5,165 nucleotides of DNA, from positions 1-5,165 of the forward strand of contig JAPLSP010000543.1 of assembly GCA_026398575.1 (NCBI GenBank), in the 5' to 3' direction. This document shows, in pieces, positions 1 through 5,164 of this stretch (positions within the stretch are counted from its first letter, which is position 1; every line of letters starts with the position of its first letter). This DNA comes from Candidatus Sumerlaeota bacterium (GTDB lineage Bacteria > Sumerlaeota > Sumerlaeia > JADFCT01). The translations under genes and the position numbers were made by a program. The notes under the pieces are model-generated. The model saw only the letters and a list, made by a program, of their open reading frames with translations, was not told where the DNA came from and did no database searches.

Positions 1-49
1 GCAGCAAGCAACCGCACTCCAAATGCTGGCGCCGCTTCTGAGTGCATTT
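1..49. repeat. Truncated copy of a dispersed palindromic intergenic repeat (right half)
   Basis: Bases 1-33 match bases 3457-3489 at 29 of 33 positions by hand alignment, with no gaps. They share GCAGCAAGC, then ACTCCAAA, then GCTGGCGCC. In the second copy this stretch is the right half of a nested palindrome. After the match, both copies have a 6-base unmatched spacer (34-39 here, 3490-3495 there) and then a sequence containing GCATT (40-49 here, 3496-3505 there). The left half of this copy would lie before base 1 and is not visible. The copy ends about 44 bases before the first gene. A GTG inside it (42-44) opens a longer reading frame that I regard as spurious. Confidence 0.75.
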
Positions 50-92
50 GTCTCCAGTGGCAAGCAGCAGTAATTTCCAAAGGAAGGCGCTT

Positions 93-1163
93 ATGGATGA
101 ATCAACGAATGACAAATCCCCGTTGGCAATGAGCCGGCGGGAGGTGCTGGCGGGCGCCGCTGCGATGACGGCGGCGGCGGCGCTGAGCGGCTGCGGATCG
201 CTCGTCGCCCAGAGTTCGTCACAAATCTATTCCTCCAGCACGACGGCGCCATCCGCTTCGGCGGCTGCGCCCCAATCTGTGAAAGGAGCCACCGGCATGA
301 AGATCGGATTTCACACCGATGCGTTCAATACTTCGTATCAGAGTTTCGAAGCCTGTTTGAAGTGGGCGCAGAAAAATAACGTTCGCAAAATCGAATGCGG
401 GCTGATTGACGGAGTCAGCTGGATTCATGGCCTGGGATATCAGCCGCACGTCGCGATGTATGAGGACCCGGCGCTGCTGAAAAAGAAAATGGATGGCTAT
501 GGTGTCAGTTTTTCGCAAGTGGACGCGGCCTACCCCTTGTCGAACGAAGACGGTCCTCTGCGCGGCGTGCCTTATGTCATGAACGCCATCCGCTGGGCCA
601 AGCTGATCGGCTGCCCGTGCGTGGATACGACCGACGGCCTGCACAAGCCCGAGCGCCTGAACGATCCGGCGGCGCTCGATCACATGAAGCGGCAATACGA
701 GCAGATCATCGAGGTGGCCGAAGCGTACCAGATCATCATCAACATCGAGCCGCACGGCTACTTCACCACGAAGCCCGACATGATGGCGAAGATGCTGGAC
801 TTCTGCCAAAGCCCCTGCCTGCGCATGAATATGGACACCGGCAACACGTTCATCGCGGGGCAGGACCCGGTCGAATTCCTGAAGCGCTTCATTCAGCGCG
901 TCAGCCATGTGCACGTCAAAGACGTCTCCGAGTCGCTGGCGGCGGCCACGCGCGGCGCACAGACCGGCATCGCCGTCAGCCAATGCGCCATCGGCGACGG
1001 CGTCAATGCAGGCAATATCCGCAAATGCCTCGAACTGCTGCGCGACCACGGCTACACAGGAACGCTGAGCATGGAATGCGAAGGCCAGGGCGGCCCCATG
1101 ATCGAAAAGTCCCTCGCCTGGTTGCGCAAGACATTAAAAGAACTAAACATCCCCACGGACTGA
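93..1163 (+). CDS. Tat-exported, lipoprotein-type sugar phosphate isomerase/epimerase family protein
   Basis: This is a 356-residue protein of the xylose-isomerase-like TIM barrel family (AP endonuclease family 2 fold), whose members isomerise or epimerise sugars or polyols using a divalent metal. Seen in the sequence: a twin-arginine motif (SRREVLA, residues 14-20), an Ala-rich hydrophobic stretch, and a lipobox LSGC with Cys34, followed by a Ser/Ala-rich linker and a catalytic domain from about residue 69. Likely metal ligands, by family pattern, are Glu219 (NIEPHG), Asp248 (MDTGN), His274 (HVHVKD) and Glu328 (SMECEG), so the site looks intact. Gly-Ser after Cys34 would allow outer-membrane sorting. 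The substrate cannot be told. I chose the ATG at 93 because AAGGAAGG lies just upstream (80-87); the longer GTG start at 42 lies inside a repeat. A second well-placed start exists at 297. The last codons overlap the downstream CACGGAC repeat. The family is secure; the exact start is less so. Confidence 0.9.
   Translation: MDESTNDKSPLAMSRREVLAGAAAMTAAAALSGCGSLVAQSSSQIYSSSTTAPSASAAAPQSVKGATGMKIGFHTDAFNTSYQSFEACLKWAQKNNVRKIECGLIDGVSWIHGLGYQPHVAMYEDPALLKKKMDGYGVSFSQVDAAYPLSNEDGPLRGVPYVMNAIRWAKLIGCPCVDTTDGLHKPERLNDPAALDHMKRQYEQIIEVAEAYQIIINIEPHGYFTTKPDMMAKMLDFCQSPCLRMNMDTGNTFIAGQDPVEFLKRFIQRVSHVHVKDVSESLAAATRGAQTGIAVSQCAIGDGVNAGNIRKCLELLRDHGYTGTLSMECEGQGGPMIEKSLAWLRKTLKELNIPTD
284..299 (+). promoter_or_regulatory. 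Internal Shine-Dalgarno and in-frame ATG inside the isomerase gene
   Basis: AGGAG at 284-288 (within GAAAGGAG) is followed after 8 bases by an in-frame ATG at 297-299. That ATG begins MKIGFHTDAF, which is where the conserved barrel domain starts. Initiation here would give a 288-residue protein without the Tat signal, lipobox or linker, close to the usual size of cytoplasmic members of this family. Whether it is used cannot be told from sequence; the motif could arise by chance from the codons for Val-Lys-Gly-Ala. Confidence 0.4.
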
Positions 1164-1221
1164 CACGGACACCACACGGACTCCACACGGACACACACGG
1201 ACACCACACGGACACACGGAC
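1154..1221. repeat. Seven CACGGAC copies spaced about 10-11 bp
   Basis: Exact CACGGAC copies start at 1154, 1164, 1175, 1186, 1196, 1207 and 1215. The spacings are 10, 11, 11, 10, 11 and 8 bp. Intervening bases are mostly A and C (ACA, ACCA, TCCA). The first copy lies in the last codons of the isomerase gene (Pro-Thr-Asp), and the remaining six fall between its stop codon and the next gene. A run of eight A residues (1247-1254) follows 25 bases later. The spacing is close to one turn of the DNA helix. Function is unknown. Confidence 0.85.
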
Positions 1222-1278
1222 AACAAGCTACCACCACAAGACCATTAAAAAAAACACCCCAAGAAAGGGAGAAGACCC

Positions 1279-2211
1279 ATGAAAATCCGCCCCACGTATT
1301 TCATCGCGCTATCCGCCACCGCCATCATCCTGGCCGCAAGCCTGCTCCTCGCCCCTGCCTCAAAGGCGCAAGAAACAACCTCGCAGTTGACCGACGTCAC
1401 GACGAAGGTCAAAGAAGCCGTCAAGGACAATGCCTTGACGATCGAAGCGACCAACGACAACTTCGGCGATCCCGCCGACGGCATCGTCAAGCAGATGCAA
1501 GTGGACTACACCTATGATGGCAAACAGATGAGCGCGATCGTCGCTGAAAACGAAACCATGACGCTTCCACCCGCCAAAGACAAGAAGGAAGGCGCCAAGC
1601 TGGAAATCCGCAAAGCTGTTTATGGCGTCCTAGGCAAGATGGACGTCACCGCCAAAGTCAAGGAAGCCGTCAAGGACAATGCCCTTTCGATTGAAGCGAC
1701 CAACGACAATTTCGGCGATCCGGCATTTAACATCGGCAAGCAATTGCGCGTAGAATACACGCTCGATGGCAAAGCGATGACCGAGACCGTGGCCGAGAAC
1801 GAAACCCTCAAGCTCCCCAAGGAAGGGCAAAAAGGCAAGCTGGAGATCACAAGCGCGGTCTATGGCGATCTCTCCAAAGACGCCGAGAAGGCAGGCGCTG
1901 CCGCTGCGGGCGCAACGCCAGGCGCGGCGGCGGGCTCTGCCAAACCCGCAGACGCCGGCGCGGGCAAAGTGGATGTCACGGCCAAACTCAAGGAAGCGCT
2001 CAAGGACGACAAGCTCACGATTGACGCAACCAACGACAACTTCACCGATCCTGCCGAAGGCATAGTCAAGGAACTGCGCGTCGAATACACCCTCGACGGC
2101 AAGGAACTGAAGGCCTCGGTCGCCGAAAACGAAACGCTCACGCTGCCCACGGAAGGCCAGAAGGGCAAGCTGGTGATCATCAAGGCGGTTTACGGGGATT
2201 TCACTAAGTAG
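1279..2211 (+). CDS. Secreted protein of three tandem ~80-residue DUF3395-like units
   Basis: This 310-residue protein starts with a Sec signal peptide (residues 1-30: MKIR, a hydrophobic core, then PASKA before Gln31). The rest is three copies of one unit: residues 38-120, 121-200 and 231-310. An Ala/Gly/Pro-rich linker (about 201-230) separates the last two. Each unit runs DVTxK(V/L)KEA, KDxxLxIxATNDNF, DPAxxI, V(D/E)YTxDGK, VAENETxxLP and AVYG. By hand count, neighbouring units are about 67-70% identical. The pattern (lysine-aspartate, then NF-DP, then Y-x-x-DG, then E-x-L-x-LP) resembles the C-terminal domain of eukaryotic DnaJ homologue C11 (DUF3395), of unknown function. That link rests on memory of the family and is moderate. 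There are no catalytic motifs, so a binding or structural envelope role is the likeliest guess. GGGAG at 1267-1271, 7 bases before the ATG, supports the start. Confidence 0.88.
   Translation: MKIRPTYFIALSATAIILAASLLLAPASKAQETTSQLTDVTTKVKEAVKDNALTIEATNDNFGDPADGIVKQMQVDYTYDGKQMSAIVAENETMTLPPAKDKKEGAKLEIRKAVYGVLGKMDVTAKVKEAVKDNALSIEATNDNFGDPAFNIGKQLRVEYTLDGKAMTETVAENETLKLPKEGQKGKLEITSAVYGDLSKDAEKAGAAAAGATPGAAAGSAKPADAGAGKVDVTAKLKEALKDDKLTIDATNDNFTDPAEGIVKELRVEYTLDGKELKASVAENETLTLPTEGQKGKLVIIKAVYGDFTK
1390..2208 (+). repeat. Three coding repeats within the secreted repeat protein
   Basis: The units are encoded at 1390-1638 (83 codons), 1639-1878 (80 codons) and 1969-2208 (80 codons). Units 1 and 2 abut; units 2 and 3 are separated by a 30-codon Ala/Gly/Pro-rich linker at 1879-1968. 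The three extra codons in unit 1 fall in the Lys-rich loop after the LP motif. DNA identity is strong too, for example ACCAACGACAA is present in all three units, which points to duplication within the gene rather than convergence. Confidence 0.85.
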
Positions 2212-2224
2212 GGGCGATGGGGGG

Positions 2225-2258
2225 AAGAGACCCAAGGGACTTAAGGGACCCAAGGGAC
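2225..2258. repeat. 9-bp tandem repeat, AAGGGACCC type, four copies
   Basis: AAGGGAC occurs at 2234, 2243 and 2252, exactly 9 bp apart. A one-mismatch copy, AAGAGAC, sits at 2225, again 9 bp away. The two bases between copies are CC or TT. The repeat begins 13 bases after the stop codon of the repeat-protein gene. It has no open-frame requirement and no obvious hairpin, so it does not look like an intrinsic terminator. Function is unknown. Confidence 0.85.
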
Positions 2259-2265
2259 GAAGAAC

Positions 2266-2292
2266 CGCAAGGAGCACAAAGAACACAAAGAG
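2266..2292. repeat. 9-bp tandem repeat, CACAAAGAA type, three copies
   Basis: Three 9-bp units follow each other without gaps: CGCAAGGAG (2266-2274), CACAAAGAA (2275-2283) and CACAAAGAG (2284-2292). The unit differs from the AAGGGACCC unit just upstream but has the same length. The array ends 22 bases before the Shine-Dalgarno sequence of the ThuA gene. I recall similar purine-rich degenerate repeats in gaps of environmental PVC-type genomes, but cannot verify that here. Confidence 0.8.
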
Positions 2293-2326
2293 GTATGGCG
2301 GCGAATTTATTATAGGAGCGATTGGC

Positions 2327-3307
2327 ATGAGAAAATCATCGTCGAATTGGCTCGCGGGCTGGGCTCTGGCGGCTATTTTGCTCAGCGGTTTTTGGTGTGC
2401 GGCTGCTGAAGAGACGGCGGGCGCCGGCGCCACTAGCGCGGCGGCGGCGACTGGCAAAAAGAAAATTGTTTTCATCGCAGGACCGCAGAGCCATGGCTTC
2501 GGCCTGCACGCGCATGGCGCGGGGTGCATGCTGTTTGCCAAACTGCTGAATGAGAACATGCCTTCGATCCAGGCCGTGGCCTGCGAGAAAGGGTGGCCGA
2601 AGGATCCTGCGGTCCTCGCCGACGCCAGCGCTGTTGTCCTGTTCTGCGACGGCGGCAGCCTGGTCAGCCAGCATCTGAAGGAACTGGAAGAACTGATGAA
2701 AAAAGGTGTGGGACTGGCGTGCCTGCATTATACGGTGGAAGTCCCCAAGGCGCCTGCGGGCGAAAAGATGCTCGAATGGATCGGCGGCTACTTTGAGGTG
2801 AACTGGTCGGTCAATCCCACGTGGGACGCTGAATTCAAATCCTACCCCGATCATCCCATCACACGCGGCCTCAAGCCGTTCAAGATTCAGGACGAGTGGT
2901 ATTATCATATACGCTTTGTCCCGGAGATGAAAAACGTCACGCCGGTCCTCAGCGCCATTCCGCCGGACTCGACGCGCAAAGGCCCCGACGGCGCGCGCAG
3001 CGGCAATGCCGACGTGCGCGCGCGCATGGGGATGCCCGAAGCTTTGGGATGGGCCTTCGAGCGCCCGGACGGCGGACGCGGCTTCGGCTTCACCGGGCTG
3101 CACACGCAGTGGAACCTGGCGCAGGACAGCTATCGCAAAGCGCTTCTCAACGCCTTCGTCTGGCTCGCCCGCGCCGAAGTTCCCAAAGACGGCGTTCCCT
3201 CGAAGACGCCTACTCTCGAGGAACTCGAAGCCAATCAAACACCCGCCAAACCCGCAAACTACAATGCCGACAAAACGCGGCAGATGATTGAAAAAATGAA
3301 TCGCTGA
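2327..3307 (+). CDS. Exported ThuA-like domain protein
   Basis: This 326-residue protein belongs to the ThuA family (trehalose-utilisation-like, class I glutamine amidotransferase fold). The closest matches I recognise are the exported ThuA proteins common in planctomycetes and verrucomicrobia. Seen: an N-terminal Sec signal (MRKSSSNW, hydrophobic core, AAA at 25-27), a linker, then the domain from KKKIVFIAGPQSHGFG (residues 44-59) to about 285. Family landmarks are His56, His61 and His63, the VVLFCDGG strand (103-110), GVGLACLHY with Cys132 at the nucleophile-elbow position, the DEWYYH segment (189-194), and GFGFTGLHTQW with His259. The tail (about 286-326) is polar and also typical of this subgroup. 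The biochemical activity of such proteins is not settled; a role in sugar or glycan metabolism is usually inferred. AGGAG at 2314-2318, 8 bases before the ATG, fixes the start. The nearby isomerase gene fits a periplasmic carbohydrate theme. Confidence 0.92.
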   Translation: MRKSSSNWLAGWALAAILLSGFWCAAAEETAGAGATSAAAATGKKKIVFIAGPQSHGFGLHAHGAGCMLFAKLLNENMPSIQAVACEKGWPKDPAVLADASAVVLFCDGGSLVSQHLKELEELMKKGVGLACLHYTVEVPKAPAGEKMLEWIGGYFEVNWSVNPTWDAEFKSYPDHPITRGLKPFKIQDEWYYHIRFVPEMKNVTPVLSAIPPDSTRKGPDGARSGNADVRARMGMPEALGWAFERPDGGRGFGFTGLHTQWNLAQDSYRKALLNAFVWLARAEVPKDGVPSKTPTLEELEANQTPAKPANYNADKTRQMIEKMNR

Positions 3308-3336
3308 CGCCTGGTCAATTGGCCTGGGCTTGAACG

Positions 3337-3505
3337 TAATGCGGATAGAAATGGCGCCAGCTTTTGGAGTATAAGAGCGGAGATTCTCGCTTCGCTGCGA
3401 ACTCCCGCTTGCCGCCTTCTTTTTAGCGCCAGGGCCATTGAAACGCCAAAAAGAAGGCAGCAAGCCACCTTACTCCAAAAGCTGGCGCCCCGCCGATCCG
3501 CATTA
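3337..3505. repeat. 169-bp nested palindromic intergenic element between convergent genes
   Basis: Three pairs of arms nest around a 15-base loop (3429-3443). The outer arms TAATGCGGAT (3337-3346) and ATCCGCATTA (3496-3505) are perfect over 10 bp. A symmetrical 6-base/6-base mismatch follows (3347-3352 and 3490-3495). The middle arms, GGCGCCAGCTTTTGGAGTA (3353-3371) and its complement (3471-3489), are perfect over 19 bp. The inner arms (3407-3428 and 3444-3465) match at 20 of 22. Between middle and inner arms, the left side has 35 bases and the right only 5. The extra left part can form a small local stem (GGAG 3379-3382 with CTCC 3402-3405). Bases 1-49 are a partial second copy, so this is a dispersed family, in the style of REP or MITE elements. 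I see no protein-coding content and no clear target-site duplication. Confidence 0.88.
3407..3465. terminator. Strong hairpin that could end transcription from both sides
   Basis: The inner stem of the palindromic element is 22 bp with two mismatches and a 15-base loop. It lies between the stop codons of the convergent ThuA and VOC genes, so it is placed to stop both transcripts. It lacks the U-run directly after the stem that a canonical intrinsic terminator has on either strand, so the terminator role is inferred from position and stem strength only. Confidence 0.35.
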
Positions 3506-3514
3506 ATCTTCTCT

Positions 3515-4480
3515 TCAAATCTTGGGCAGGGGCGCGTCGGAAGGGGGGACGGGCTTGCCGTCAATGGTGTTGGGCGCCATCAGCTCGACGCGCGTCCCGT
3601 CCGGATCGAAGAGGTTGATGATGCGCCTGCGATTCTTACCGATGTAGAGCTCGATAGGCTTTTCGTATTTCGTGCGGTAGGAACTGGCTTCGAGTTTGGC
3701 CTTCGCCTTTTCCATGTCGGGGACTTCCAGACAGAAATGCGGCGCTGTTTTGGGGTCGAGCATGAGCTCCACGTAGTCGCCGGCGGGCGCAAGCCGCAGG
3801 TGAATCCACGATATCGCGTCGCCGCGCGACGATCCCCGCCAGGTTTCCTTCATCCCGAGCACGTCGCCATAAAAATGATTCGCCGCCAGCACGTCGGTCG
3901 TGACGACGCCGGCGTGCGTGATGCGCTCCGATATTCGCGTATCGGGCAGGAACTTGCCTTTGTCGCGGATTGTCCAGCCGTCGGGCAGGTATTGCACAAA
4001 CTCGATGGTGTAGCCGCTTGGGTCCTTGACGGTGAAGTTGAAATTCTTTATCTGGCCTTTGCCAATGCTGGCGGGCGTATGGATGTTGTTCTTCGACAGA
4101 TGCGCGCGCATCGCCTCAGCGTCTTGGAGCTGGAACGCAATCTGATAAAGGCGGTTCTCGCCGGGTTTGAGACCGGTGAAAACCTCGATTGACTGCGTCT
4201 CGCTCACCTTGAAGCAGACGAGCATCAGCGAGCCGTCTTTGAGGTTGTTCAGCCGGAACTCTTCGGCGAAACCGAGGAAGTCGCGGTAGAACGGGATTGC
4301 CTTCTCGATGTCGCTAACCTTCACCGCAATGTGGGAGAGGCCGATAATCTTGGGAAGAGGCGCCGAATCCGATGTCGCAGATTCGCCCGCCGCCATCAGC
4401 GGAAGGCTTGTCAACGCCAATGCCAATGCCACCCATGCAAACAGTCCCCGCCCCGCTCTTGCTCGGAAATCAAACAGCAT
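3515..4480 (-). CDS. Exported protein with two VOC (glyoxalase-fold) domains
   Basis: This 321-residue protein has a Sec signal (residues 1-31, with Arg-rich start, Leu/Ala core and MAAGE) followed by two vicinal-oxygen-chelate domains, about 45-165 and 186-303. Members of this superfamily bind a divalent metal and include glyoxalase I, ring-cleaving dioxygenases and fosfomycin-resistance proteins. Candidate ligands by position are His50, Glu99, Gln113 and Glu160 in the first domain, and His189, Glu238, His248 and Glu299 in the second, so both sites appear complete. The reaction cannot be assigned. Export is unusual for glyoxalase-like enzymes. APLPKI occurs just before the first domain (40-45) and again as the final six residues (316-321). 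The start is supported by AGGAG at 4488-4492, 7 bases upstream of the ATG. The gene lies 72 bases downstream of the DUF1097 gene on the same strand and may share its transcript; the gap holds no convincing promoter. Confidence 0.88.
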   Translation of the reverse strand: MLFDFRARAGRGLFAWVALALALTSLPLMAAGESATSDSAPLPKIIGLSHIAVKVSDIEKAIPFYRDFLGFAEEFRLNNLKDGSLMLVCFKVSETQSIEVFTGLKPGENRLYQIAFQLQDAEAMRAHLSKNNIHTPASIGKGQIKNFNFTVKDPSGYTIEFVQYLPDGWTIRDKGKFLPDTRISERITHAGVVTTDVLAANHFYGDVLGMKETWRGSSRGDAISWIHLRLAPAGDYVELMLDPKTAPHFCLEVPDMEKAKAKLEASSYRTKYEKPIELYIGKNRRRIINLFDPDGTRVELMAPNTIDGKPVPPSDAPLPKI

Positions 4481-4552
4481 AGAATCACTCCTGCTCTCGC
4501 ATCGAAGTCGAAAACATTATTGGCGCGATGTACGAAGGCGCCTCGCTATGAT

Positions 4553-5083
4553 TTATGGTTTGGCGGCGCTGCGGGCAAGCATTGCGCCATAGCGCGTGCG
4601 CGCCTGAACGGTCACGAAACCCCAGACCATTCCGAAAAGGCCGGTCACCGCCAGATAGAGGAAAACTTTGGGATGCGAATAATTTTCGATCTTCATAGCG
4701 CCCATAGCCAGCGCGAAATACGCGCCCGCGCCGACAAACCATCCAGGGATGAAATCAAGCAACGGAACTTTTTCAAAGCATATCACGCAGAAGGCCACGA
4801 AGCCACAGACCATGGGCAGAATGTAAGCCTTTGCGCCCGGAAACATCCCCTGAAGCTTGTTGTTGCCCAAGATGATGATGATGGCTGCGATAATGCCCGC
4901 GACATAAGCCAGATAAGCTTTGGCGCCTTTTTGAACCGTGCCGCCTGCCATGAAATACAACGCCCACGCCTGGAAGCCGGCCCACGAAATCAGGAAGAGT
5001 CCCAGGAATTGCTCGGCCACCATCATCAGCAGCGCCAACACGCCGATTATCGCCGGCCCGACAAGATACTTGATTGCATTCAT
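4553..5083 (-). CDS. DUF1097 family integral membrane protein
   Basis: This small hydrophobic protein has 176 residues from this start. I count five or six membrane spans, in 177-residue numbering about 8-26, 28-47, 57-74, 86-104, 112-130 and 141-160. It resembles the DUF1097 family, known from E. coli YcdZ (about 163 residues), with SWAGF (34-38), a central glycine/alanine-rich segment, and IPGWFVGAGAYFA (113-125) matching the family's PGxFxGAxAxFA pattern. Function is unknown. Two adjacent ATGs exist. The second (5081-5083) sits 7 bases after AGGAG (5091-5095), like the other genes here, and the first (5084-5086) only 4 bases after it, so I prefer the second. A good promoter-like sequence lies upstream. 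The next gene in the same direction is the VOC protein, suggesting a two-gene unit. Confidence 0.85.
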   Translation of the reverse strand: MNAIKYLVGPAIIGVLALLMMVAEQFLGLFLISWAGFQAWALYFMAGGTVQKGAKAYLAYVAGIIAAIIIILGNNKLQGMFPGAKAYILPMVCGFVAFCVICFEKVPLLDFIPGWFVGAGAYFALAMGAMKIENYSHPKVFLYLAVTGLFGMVWGFVTVQARTRYGAMLARSAAKP

Positions 5084-5136
5084 CATTCCACTCCTTGGCA
5101 GTTATAAACTCAATATCGTTTTCCAGTCCGCTTTCG

Positions 5137-5164
5137 ATTATATCGGGCTTGAATGCTACCGCAA
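5137..5164 (-). promoter_or_regulatory. Putative sigma-70 promoter for the DUF1097 gene
   Basis: On the - strand, a perfect TATAAT (5137-5142) lies 16 bases after TTGCGG (5159-5164), which matches the -35 consensus at TTG only. Transcription would start near 5130, giving a leader of roughly 45 bases before the ATG. It is the only consensus-like promoter I found in the window and probably drives the DUF1097 and VOC genes. Confidence 0.5.

Noticed and set aside
48..76. TTGTCT, 17-base gap, TAATTT as a promoter for the isomerase gene
   Set aside because: Poor match to the -10 consensus, and the start of transcription would fall in the Shine-Dalgarno region.
42..92. GTG start extending the isomerase gene by 17 residues
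   Set aside because: It lies within the dispersed repeat copy, lacks a ribosome site, and the ATG at 93 has a good one just before a Tat signal.
1154..1221. CACGGAC array as a CRISPR array
   Set aside because: Repeat units are about 7 bp with 1-4 base gaps, far too short for repeats and spacers, and there are no cas genes.
2308..2313. TATTAT as a -10 box for the ThuA gene
   Set aside because: It lies next to the Shine-Dalgarno sequence, so a transcript starting from it would lack the ribosome site; no -35 partner.
1630..2559. Long - strand open frame across the repeat-protein gene and the 9-bp repeats
   Set aside because: It follows the reverse complement of the coding repeats and of the 9-bp arrays, which stay open because their period is a multiple of three; no start signal or known domain.
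3310..3327. Imperfect palindrome around CAATTG just after the ThuA stop codon
   Set aside because: 14 of 18 positions are symmetrical but there is no loop or U-run, and no reason to expect an operator here; probably chance.
2336..3463. Long - strand open frame opposite the ThuA gene
   Set aside because: It is antisense to a well-supported family member, runs through the palindromic element, and its translation shows no recognisable domain; typical GC-rich shadow.
4522..4542. GGCGC/GCGCC stem between the DUF1097 and VOC genes as a terminator
   Set aside because: Only 5 bp with an 11-base loop and a weak, interrupted U-rich tail; not convincing.
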